Part shown: in pieces, positions 1 through 4,462 of the stretch
Layout of the letters: the number at the start of each line of letters is the position of its first letter
Numbering within the stretch: position 1 is the first letter of the stretch
Assembly (NCBI GenBank): GCA_902490245.1
Contig: CABUDB010000106.1
Span: 1 to 6,145 of the forward strand
Direction of reading: 5' to 3'
Length of the DNA: 6,145 nucleotides
Source of the DNA: an uncultured Collinsella sp.
Lineage (GTDB): Bacteria > Actinomycetota > Coriobacteriia > Coriobacteriales > Coriobacteriaceae
Program-made: the position numbers and the translations under genes
The notes under the pieces: generated by a model
Told to the model about the DNA's origin: nothing
What the model saw: only the letters and a program-made list of their open reading frames with translations
Database searches by the model: none

Positions 1-136
1 TAACTTCAAGTCTTCCCGCGATGCGCTGGACAACGGCGTCGCCATGGTGCATCAGCCAATGAGTGGGCGGAAGGTTGCGGGTTCTTTACGGGAATGTAGT
101 GTGGGCTGCGGAAACGTGGTTCTTTCCGTACAATAG
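1..136 (+). pseudogene. Fragment of a sugar ABC transporter ATPase (MglA/RbsA-like), truncated after the Q-loop
   Basis: An open frame enters from the left edge (codons start at base 2) and stops at TAG 134-136. Its first 18 residues, NFKSSRDALDNGVAMVHQ, match from memory the segment of MglA/RbsA-type sugar ATPases that reads roughly F-x-S-x-x-x-A-L-x-N-G-I-x-M-V-H-Q-E-L just before and through the first Q-loop. In that family the next residues are E-L-N and some 400 more follow. Here similarity ends exactly after the HQ codons (base 55), and a 26-residue tail rich in Gly, Val and Ser (PMSGRKVAG...) runs to the stop. What is seen is a short family-like segment joined to unrelated sequence. 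The inference is a truncated gene, a deletion or recombination scar, or an assembly junction. Anything upstream, including Walker A, lies outside the window. The assignment rests on only 18 residues. Confidence 0.5.
129..134 (+). promoter_or_regulatory. Candidate -10 element (TACAAT) for the amino-acid transporter operon
   Basis: TACAAT differs from the TATAAT consensus at one position and lies 35 bases before the ATG of the ATPase gene, a sensible distance for a short leader. No convincing TTGACA-like -35 box is visible 16-18 bases upstream (that stretch reads CTGCGG), so the call rests on the -10 alone. No riboswitch or attenuator hairpin was recognised in the leader. Confidence 0.3.
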
Positions 137-169
137 TTCAACTCGTGTAAACGCAGGGAAGGGACATTC

Positions 170-901
170 ATGGCAGACATGATCGAGATCAAGCATCTCA
201 ACAAGTACTTTGGCGACCTGCATGTGCTCAAAGATATCAACCTCACCGTCAAGCGCGGCGAGAAGCTCGTAATGATCGGGCCTTCCGGCTCGGGCAAGTC
301 GACGCTCATCCGTTGCGTCGATTATCTGGAGGAGCCCACGTCGGGCGAGGTCGTCATCGACGGTACGCCGCTTACCAAGAAGAATCACCTGGAGATGGCT
401 CGCAAGTATAGCTCCATGGTGTTTCAGCAGTTCAACCTGTATCCCAACATGACGGTGCTCGGCAACCTGACGCTCGCGCCCATCAAGCTGCAAAAGAAGA
501 GCAAGGGGGAGGCGACCGAGATCGCCATCGCCGCGCTCAAGCGCGTTGGCATGGCTCATAAGGCCGGCGAGTATCCGCAGAACCTCTCGGGCGGTCAGCA
601 GCAGCGCATCGCTATCGCCCGTGCCCTGTGCACTAAGCAGCCCATCATCCTGTTTGACGAGCCGACCTCGGCGCTTGACCCCGAGATGGTGCAGGAAGTC
701 CTGGACGTTATGATTGAGCTCGCGCAGGAGGACATCACCATGATCTGCGTGACGCACGAGATGGGCTTTGCGCGCCAGGTGGCCGACCGCGTCATCTTTA
801 TGGAGGACGGCCGCATTCTGGAGGAGGGCACGCCCGAGCACTTCTTCGATAACCCCGAGAACCCGCGCTGCCGCGAGTTCCTGTCCAAGATTCTGCACTA
901 G
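170..901 (+). CDS. Polar amino-acid ABC transporter, ATP-binding protein (GlnQ/HisP family)
   Basis: This 243-residue cytoplasmic ATPase powers amino-acid import with the binding protein and two permeases that follow. All ABC landmarks are present in order: Walker [10 protein letters not shown] (residues 37-45), Q-loop VFQQFNLYP (84-92), signature LSGGQQQR (139-146), Walker B IILFDEP with catalytic Glu164, D-loop SALD (167-170), and the switch His196 in VTHEMGF. The length and the VFQQFNLYP and THEMGFA wording are typical of the GlnQ/HisP branch rather than of sugar or peptide importers. The ATG at 170 is preferred over the in-frame ATG at 179 because the purine-rich AGGGAAGGGA (154-163) lies about 6 bases upstream. 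It is the first gene of a four-gene operon and ends 8 bases before the binding-protein ATG. It appears intact. Substrate choice cannot be read from the ATPase; glutamine, glutamate or aspartate are likely. Confidence 0.95.
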   Translation: MADMIEIKHLNKYFGDLHVLKDINLTVKRGEKLVMIGPSGSGKSTLIRCVDYLEEPTSGEVVIDGTPLTKKNHLEMARKYSSMVFQQFNLYPNMTVLGNLTLAPIKLQKKSKGEATEIAIAALKRVGMAHKAGEYPQNLSGGQQQRIAIARALCTKQPIILFDEPTSALDPEMVQEVLDVMIELAQEDITMICVTHEMGFARQVADRVIFMEDGRILEEGTPEHFFDNPENPRCREFLSKILH

Positions 902-909
902 GCGCGGTG

Positions 910-1785
910 ATGGACATGACGGATATGACGAGGGCGGCCGTGTCGCGCCGTCACTTTTTGCAGCTGGCTGGCGCCGGCATGCTTGCGCTGACGGGGACCG
1001 TGCTTACCGGTTGCGGCAACTCCACCAGCGGCGAGGGCTCCGACAAAGGGTCCAAGCTTACGGCCATCAAGTCGCGTGGGCATCTGAATGCCGGCGTTAA
1101 GAAGGACGTTCCCGGCTACGGTTATTACGACACCGCCAAGGGCCGCTTTGAGGGCATGGAAGTCGATTTGTGCTACCAGATCGCCGCTGCCGTCTTTGGC
1201 GTGAGCTACAAGGAGGCTCGTGCCCAGGAGCTTGTCGAGTTTACCGACGTAACGCCCAAGACGCGCGGCCCGCTGATCGATAACGGCCAGCTCGACGTGG
1301 TCGCGGCGACCTACACCATCACCGACGAGCGCAAGAAGAGCTGGGATTTCTCGACGCCGTACCGCACCGACTACGTGGGACTTATGGTCAAGAAGCGTTC
1401 GGGCTTTACCTCGATTGAGGACCTGGACGGCAAGGTCATCGGCGTGAGCCAGGGTGCCACCACGCAGAGCCTGATCGAGCAGATGATCAAGGACAACGGC
1501 TTTAGCTGCAAGCCCGAGTTTAGGGCCTTTAGCGGCTATCCCATCATCAAGAGTTCCCTCGACGCCGGCAATATCGACGTCTTTGCCATGGACCGCTCCA
1601 CGCTGGCCGGTTACATGAACGAGACCGTTGAGCTGCTGCAGCCCGAGGTCAAGTTTGGCGAGCAGGGCTACGGCGTGGCGACCAAGAAGGGCTGCGACCT
1701 TTCGGCCGTGGTCGATCAGGTGATTTGCGATCGCCTGGCCGACGGCTGGCTCGACCAAGAGGTCAAGACCTGGGGTCTTGTGTAG
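910..1785 (+). CDS. Family 3 amino-acid ABC transporter substrate-binding lipoprotein
   Basis: This 291-residue extracytoplasmic receptor captures an amino acid and delivers it to the permease pair. The N-terminus carries SRRHFL (residues 12-17), a twin-arginine-like motif, then a hydrophobic stretch and the lipobox VLTGC with the lipidated Cys at residue 35; a Gly/Ser-rich linker follows. The mature part shows the bacterial SBP family 3 pattern: an opening I-x-x-R-G-x-L-x-x-G-V strand, DVPGYGYYD, FEGMEVDL, then TYTITDERKKSWDFSTPY, where the Arg (about 141) is the expected ligand-carboxylate contact. IGVSQGATT and the late Asp in IDVFAMD (about 228), a likely amino-group contact, follow. The wording resembles glutamate/aspartate/glutamine binders such as PEB1 and GlnH. 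The start is uncertain: GTG 907, ATG 910, ATG 916 and ATG 925 are all in frame with a weak AGG at 900-902. ATG 910 gives the best spacing. All four keep the signal. Four further Cys residues could form a disulfide. Confidence 0.92.
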   Translation: MDMTDMTRAAVSRRHFLQLAGAGMLALTGTVLTGCGNSTSGEGSDKGSKLTAIKSRGHLNAGVKKDVPGYGYYDTAKGRFEGMEVDLCYQIAAAVFGVSYKEARAQELVEFTDVTPKTRGPLIDNGQLDVVAATYTITDERKKSWDFSTPYRTDYVGLMVKKRSGFTSIEDLDGKVIGVSQGATTQSLIEQMIKDNGFSCKPEFRAFSGYPIIKSSLDAGNIDVFAMDRSTLAGYMNETVELLQPEVKFGEQGYGVATKKGCDLSAVVDQVICDRLADGWLDQEVKTWGLV

Positions 1786-1796
1786 GCGCATCGTCC

Positions 1797-1805
1797 AAGG
1801 AAGGA
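1797..1805 (+). promoter_or_regulatory. Ribosome binding site that sets the first permease start
   Basis: AAGGAAGGA is a near-ideal Shine-Dalgarno sequence 5 bases before ATG 1811. It argues against the in-frame TTG at 1778, which would lie inside the end of the binding-protein gene and has no such site. Confidence 0.8.
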
Positions 1806-1810
1806 ATCAA

Positions 1811-2557
1811 ATGCTCGAAGGATTATTTGACGCCGACCGTTGGTCGACGACATTTCAAAACATGGGGCCCTTCTGGGAGGGCTTTGGCGTGACGCTGCAG
1901 GTGGTCGTTGCCGGCCTGCTGCTGTCGCTGGTGCTTGGCACGCTGCTGGGCGTGTTCTCTACCACTCGCTCGCGCGTGCTGCGCGCCATAAGCCGCGTGT
2001 ACGTGGAGTTTTACCAGAACACCCCGTTGCCCGTGCAGGTGCTCTTTATGTACATGGCCGGCCCGCAGTTTTTGCAGGCCATAACCGGTGCCGACCAGCC
2101 GGTGCGCATCGCGCCGTTCGTGCTGGGCTTCTTAGGCGTGGGCCTGTATCACGCGGCCTACATTTCCGAGGTCATCCGCACTGGTATCGAGGCGGTTCCG
2201 CGCGGTCAGATGGAGGCGGCCCAGAGCCAGGGCTTCACCCGTGCGCAGGCATACTGGTACATCGTGCTGCCCCAGACATTCAAGATCATTCTGCCGCCGC
2301 TGTGTAACCAGGCGCTCAACCTGGTCAAAAATACGTCGGTGCTGGCGCTTGTGGCCGGCGGCGACCTTATGTACCGTTCCGACAACTTTGTGAGTCTGTA
2401 CGGTTACCTGCAGGGGTACATCGTCTGCTGCCTTATGTACTTCATTATCTGCTTTCCGCTCGCCATGCTGGTGCAGTGGCTCGAGCGCCGCTCCAAGGAG
2501 CGTCCGCGCGGTGTCAGCCTGGCCGAGCTGGGGCTCGACAACGTAGAGGAGGCCTAG
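1811..2557 (+). CDS. Amino-acid ABC transporter permease, HisM/GlnP type (first subunit)
   Basis: This 248-residue inner-membrane subunit forms one half of the translocation pore. About five membrane segments are visible, near residues 23-49, 65-90, 99-119, 157-183 and 198-222. The conserved YVEFYQNTPLPVQ (64-76) matches the E-x-x-R/Q-x-T-P-x-x-V-Q motif of this family. The ATPase-coupling EAA loop reads GQMEAAQSQGF (132-142) followed by YIVLPQ. The tail after the last membrane segment is charged (WLERRSKERPRG) and probably cytoplasmic, in line with the positive-inside rule. Length is somewhat above the usual 215-230 because of an N-terminal extension of about 20 residues and the charged tail. 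It begins 25 bases after the binding-protein stop and ends 3 bases before the second permease, so the two permeases are surely co-transcribed and made together as a heterodimer. Confidence 0.93.
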   Translation: MLEGLFDADRWSTTFQNMGPFWEGFGVTLQVVVAGLLLSLVLGTLLGVFSTTRSRVLRAISRVYVEFYQNTPLPVQVLFMYMAGPQFLQAITGADQPVRIAPFVLGFLGVGLYHAAYISEVIRTGIEAVPRGQMEAAQSQGFTRAQAYWYIVLPQTFKIILPPLCNQALNLVKNTSVLALVAGGDLMYRSDNFVSLYGYLQGYIVCCLMYFIICFPLAMLVQWLERRSKERPRGVSLAELGLDNVEEA

Positions 2558-2560
2558 CGC

Positions 2561-3199
2561 ATGGAAATCTTCAACGCGACCAACCTGCTCTACATTTGGG
2601 GCGGCTTTGTTAAGACCATAGAGATCTCGGCGCTGTCGATCTTTTTCTCGCTCATCTTTGGCACGGTGCTGGCGCTCGTTAAAAGCTATGCGCCCCGCCC
2701 ATTCCGTATTCTGGTGAGCGCCTATATCGAGCTGTTCCGCTGCACGCCGAACCTGCTGTGGATCCTGTTTATCTACTTTACGGTGCAGGGTTTGGACATT
2801 GTGATTTCGACCATTGCCTTTACGCTGTTTACCAGCGCCGTTATGGCCGAGATTGTGCGCGGCGGTCTCAACTCGATTCCGCGCGGCCAGTTTGAGGCAG
2901 CGCAGAGCCAGGGCTTTGGCTTCTTTGCCACCATGCGCTACATCATTCTGCCGCAGACGTTTAAGACGATCATTCCGGCGCTGTTTAGCCAGTGCACGAC
3001 CGTCATCAAGGACAGCTCGTATCTTTCGGGGATTAACGTGGCCGAGCTCATGTACACGGCAAACGTCGTGATGGCCCATGCGATCGACCTGTCGCAGGTG
3101 CTTATGCTCTACGGCCTGGTGTTTGCGATGTACTTTGTGCTCAACTTTGGTATCTCGCTGCTGGTGAGAGCGTACCAACGCCGCATCGTGGCCGCATAG
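2561..3199 (+). CDS. Amino-acid ABC transporter permease, HisM/GlnP type (second subunit)
   Basis: This 212-residue membrane protein is the partner of the preceding permease. Membrane segments are visible near residues 15-41, 52-75, 79-97, 127-148 and 180-202. IELFRCTPNLLWILF (56-70) is the E-x-x-R-x-T-P family motif. The EAA loop PRGQFEAAQSQGF (107-119) is nearly identical to that of the first permease (PRGQMEAAQSQGF), as expected for two related subunits docking on the same ATPase dimer. Elsewhere the two diverge, so this is an old paralogue pair and not a recent duplication. AGAGGAGG at 2545-2552, inside the end of the previous gene, is the ribosome binding site, 8 bases before the ATG. 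It is the last gene of the operon; its TAG (3197-3199) is followed at once by a large palindrome and not by a U-tract terminator. Confidence 0.93.
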   Translation: MEIFNATNLLYIWGGFVKTIEISALSIFFSLIFGTVLALVKSYAPRPFRILVSAYIELFRCTPNLLWILFIYFTVQGLDIVISTIAFTLFTSAVMAEIVRGGLNSIPRGQFEAAQSQGFGFFATMRYIILPQTFKTIIPALFSQCTTVIKDSSYLSGINVAELMYTANVVMAHAIDLSQVLMLYGLVFAMYFVLNFGISLLVRAYQRRIVAA

Positions 3200-3305
3200 C
3201 CTGGCTTTCCCTGGCACCCAACCTTGGCCTTCAAACCGTCGCTCGCGTACCAAAGTACGCGTCGCTCCTCTTTCAGGCCAATCTTGGGCACCAGGAAAAC
3301 CCAGG
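3200..3305. repeat. 106-base imperfect palindrome with 51-base arms
   Basis: Bases 3200-3250 and 3255-3305 are inverted copies of each other, aligned without gaps around a four-base loop CAAA; I count about 35 matches in 51. The innermost 7 bp (CGCGTAC / GTACGCG) are perfect and the outer parts hold perfect blocks such as CCTGG and TTGGCC. Next to the centre an 8-base direct repeat CGTCGCTC occurs in both arms (3237-3244 and 3260-3267), which explains the mismatched zone there. It starts one base after the second permease stop. There is no T-run after it, so it is not a classic intrinsic terminator. It may be a REP- or MITE-like dispersed element that also protects or ends the operon transcript. 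The remaining 3306-3366 is an AT-richer leader of the next gene with no promoter I would assert. Confidence 0.75.
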
Positions 3306-3366
3306 TACGGTATCGTGGGAATAAGAGATAAACAGTCCTTTTCTGATTTGTTAGAAAGGAATCGCG

Positions 3367-3990
3367 ATGAGCGATCTGGAGAATAAGAAGAATCCTGTGG
3401 TCATTACCATCGCGCGCGACTTTGGCGCCGAGGGCCACGAGATTGGTCGCATGCTTGCCGACGAGTTGGGGATTCCGCTGTATGACAACGAGCTGCTGGT
3501 GCGTGCGTCGCTGCGCACGGGCGAGTCGCTCGATAAGATGGCCGCCTACGATGAGCGCCTGGCTGTGGAGAACATGGCGTTTCTGCCCGACCGCTACGAC
3601 GCCCGCTCGTACTCGGACAAGTTGTTCCAAAAGATGAGCCAGGTGATTTTGGATCTGGGCGAGACCGAGAGCTGCATTATCGAAGGCCGCCTGTCCGATT
3701 ACCTGCTGCGCAACAATCCCAACCACATTGCCGTGTTGGTGACCGCACCCTTTGAGGACCGCGTCGAGATTGTACGCAAGAAGCGCGGCCTTAACAAAAA
3801 GAAGGGCGCCAAGCTGGTCAAGCAGCAGCAGAAGGCGCGCGAGGCGTTCTATAAGCGCTACAGTGCCGGAAAGTGGAAGATGACGAGCGGCAAGGACATC
3901 GTCGTCAACCGCGCCAAGCTGGGTCGCGAGGGCTGTAAAGACGTCATCGCGGCGGCCTACCGCTACAAGCTGGCGCAACTCGAAGCCTAA
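3367..3990 (+). CDS. Cytidylate-kinase-like family protein (Cytidylate_kin2 type) with atypical P-loop
   Basis: This 207-residue soluble protein resembles the cytidylate-kinase-like family often annotated in Firmicutes and Actinobacteria. The N-terminus VVITIARDFGAEGHEIGRMLADELGIPLYDNELL (split here as residues 11-44) follows the family pattern I-T-I-x-R-x-x-G-S-G-G-R-E-I-G-x-x-L-A-x-x-L-G-I-P-x-Y-D. The later GRLSDYLL (107-114), VTAPFEDRVEIV (125-136) and KAREAFYKRYSAGKW (156-170) match the nucleotide-monophosphate-kinase-like core and lid. The P-loop reads GAEGHEIG in place of the usual GSGGREIG, so the Ser is lost and phosphoryl transfer may be altered or absent. True substrates of this family are poorly known; CMP kinase activity should not be assumed. 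AGAAAGGA (3353-3360) lies 6 bases before ATG 3367. It has its own leader and terminator, so it looks monocistronic and not part of the transporter operon. Confidence 0.82.
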   Translation: MSDLENKKNPVVITIARDFGAEGHEIGRMLADELGIPLYDNELLVRASLRTGESLDKMAAYDERLAVENMAFLPDRYDARSYSDKLFQKMSQVILDLGETESCIIEGRLSDYLLRNNPNHIAVLVTAPFEDRVEIVRKKRGLNKKKGAKLVKQQQKAREAFYKRYSAGKWKMTSGKDIVVNRAKLGREGCKDVIAAAYRYKLAQLEA

Positions 3991-3996
3991 CCGATC

Positions 3997-4043
3997 AAAA
4001 CCACCACAAAGGGGACAGGCACCTTTGTGGTGGTTTTTGTTTT
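3997..4043 (+). terminator. Strong Rho-independent terminator after the kinase-like gene
   Basis: A perfect 16-bp stem (AAAACCACCACAAAGG, 3997-4012, with its complement at 4022-4037) encloses a 9-base loop GGACAGGCA and runs into TTTTTGTTTT. It begins 6 bases after the TAA. The arm plus loop sequence ACAAAGGGGACAGGCACC has the look of a dispersed REP-type palindrome recruited as a terminator. A related copy occurs at 4342-4384. Confidence 0.9.
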
Positions 4044-4086
4044 AGGCCGAGGGGAAGGCCTTGGCGGCAGTGTCTATCCTCGGCTT
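4044..4086. repeat. Small hairpin with 25-base loop
   Basis: AGGCCGAGG (4044-4052) pairs with CCTCGGCTT (4078-4086) with one G-U pair, leaving a 25-base loop that itself contains the palindrome AAGGCCTT. It lies between the kinase terminator and the three-hairpin array. Its arms are unrelated to those of the array, although the loop length is the same; it may be chance. Confidence 0.4.
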
Positions 4087-4093
4087 TTGCAAA

Positions 4094-4150
4094 ATCTCGA
4101 TCTGTAACACCAAGCCAGCGAAAATGGCTCTAACTGTTACAGATTTAGAT
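4094..4150. repeat. Hairpin unit 1 of the array
   Basis: Arms are 4094-4109 and 4135-4150. Fourteen of the 16 arm positions are complementary, one of the other two being a G-U pair. In the apex AGCCA (4113-4117) can pair with TGGCT (4125-4129) around GCGAAAA. Confidence 0.88.
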
Positions 4151-4174
4151 GAACCGTCCGGCCGTCAGCCCAAC

Positions 4175-4231
4175 GTCTTGATCTGTAACACCAGGCGGCA
4201 TATTTGGCCTCTAGCTGTTACAGATTGAGAT
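4175..4231. repeat. Hairpin unit 2 of the array
   Basis: Arms are 4175-4190 and 4216-4231. The left arm starts GTCTTG instead of ATCTCG, but every change still pairs as G-U in RNA read from the + strand, so all 16 positions pair. In the apex AGGC (4193-4196) can pair with GCCT (4207-4210). Confidence 0.88.
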
Positions 4232-4254
4232 AAAGCGGAGGCGGCTGGCGCAAT

Positions 4255-4311
4255 ATCTCGATCTGTAACAACTACGATGCTCAACAGGGCCTAACTGTTA
4301 CAGATTGAGAC
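4255..4311. repeat. Hairpin unit 3 of the array
   Basis: Arms are 4255-4270 and 4296-4311; the left arm is identical to that of unit 1 and the right arm differs from unit 2 only in its last base. The apex can form a weak GCTC/GGGC stem (4279-4282 with 4287-4290, one G-U) around AACA. Confidence 0.88.
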
Positions 4312-4341
4312 AAACGCCGGAATTGGTTTGCCGACCAGGCC

Positions 4342-4384
4342 CCCAACCACTACAAAGGGGCCTGTCCCCATCGTGGTGGTCGGG
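4342..4384. repeat. Degenerate palindrome related to the 3997-4037 stem
   Basis: Bases 4342-4360 and 4366-4384 are inverted copies (15 of 19 matches, plus one G-U) around the loop CCTGT. The 15 bases ACCACTACAAAGGGG (4346-4360) match 4000-4014 at 14 positions, and GTGGTGGT recurs in both right arms. So this is a second, decayed copy of the same palindrome family, without a T-run, placed on the far side of the three-hairpin array. Confidence 0.75.
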
Positions 4385-4394
4385 CGGCCGGCAT

Positions 4395-4434
4395 AGAAAA
4401 AGTCCCCGCCGGGCGTGTGCTCGACGGGGACTTT
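4395..4434 (-). terminator. Rho-independent terminator of the NfnA-NfnB operon
   Basis: Read on the - strand, AAAGTCCCCGTCGAGC (4434-4419) pairs with 4414-4399 as a 16-bp stem with one wobble and one mismatch around a four-base loop. It is followed by TTTTT (ACTTTTTCTA across 4403-4394). It begins about 28 bases after the TAA of the NfnB-like gene. Confidence 0.85.
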
Positions 4435-4462
4435 GCCGTTTGATGGCTAGCGCTGCGGGTGA

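Larger units (their letters stand above)
4094..4311. repeat. Tandem array of three 57-base hairpins with conserved arms and divergent 25-base apices
   Basis: Three units occur at 4094-4150, 4175-4231 and 4255-4311, with starts 81 and 80 bases apart. Each has the perfect 10-bp inverted repeat ATCTGTAACA ... TGTTACAGAT, extended outward to 16 bases by ATCTCG / TTGAGAT-like sequence with mostly wobble differences. Each encloses exactly 25 bases. The apex sequences differ strongly apart from a conserved CTARC next to the right arm and a G/C-rich tetramer that can form a short inner stem. The separators (4151-4174, 24 bases; 4232-4254, 23 bases) share no obvious similarity. The array sits between two convergent transcription units. 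Function is unknown: a protein-binding array, a REP/BIME-like element, or structured non-coding RNA are all possible. Nothing shows a promoter. Confidence 0.9.

Noticed and set aside
80..129. Direct repeat GGTTCTTT-x-CG (80-91 and 118-129) as an operator pair
   Set aside because: Only 10 of 12 bases match over one pair, without symmetry or known regulator motif; chance is enough to explain it.
86..1791. Long open frames on the - strand opposite the ATPase and binding-protein genes
   Set aside because: They are likewise antisense shadows of clearly recognisable genes; they have no ribosome binding sites or family motifs.
1778..1810. Upstream TTG start for the first permease
   Set aside because: It would overlap the binding-protein gene, adds 11 atypical residues, and lacks a ribosome binding site, while ATG 1811 has AAGGAAGGA 5 bases upstream.
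2132..3978. Long - strand frames opposite the permeases and kinase-like gene
   Set aside because: The + strand genes here have unmistakable EAA loops and kinase-like motifs, while the opposite frames give His/Arg/Gln-rich nonsense; one even crosses the non-coding palindrome.
4094..4311. The array as a CRISPR locus
   Set aside because: The 57-base units are palindromic with divergent centres and only three copies; what is conserved is the arms, not a whole repeat, and no cas gene is nearby.
4094..4311. The array as integron attC sites
   Set aside because: The units are only 80 bases apart, leaving no room for cassette genes, and the typical RYYYAAC/GTTRRRY paired boxes and an integrase are not seen.
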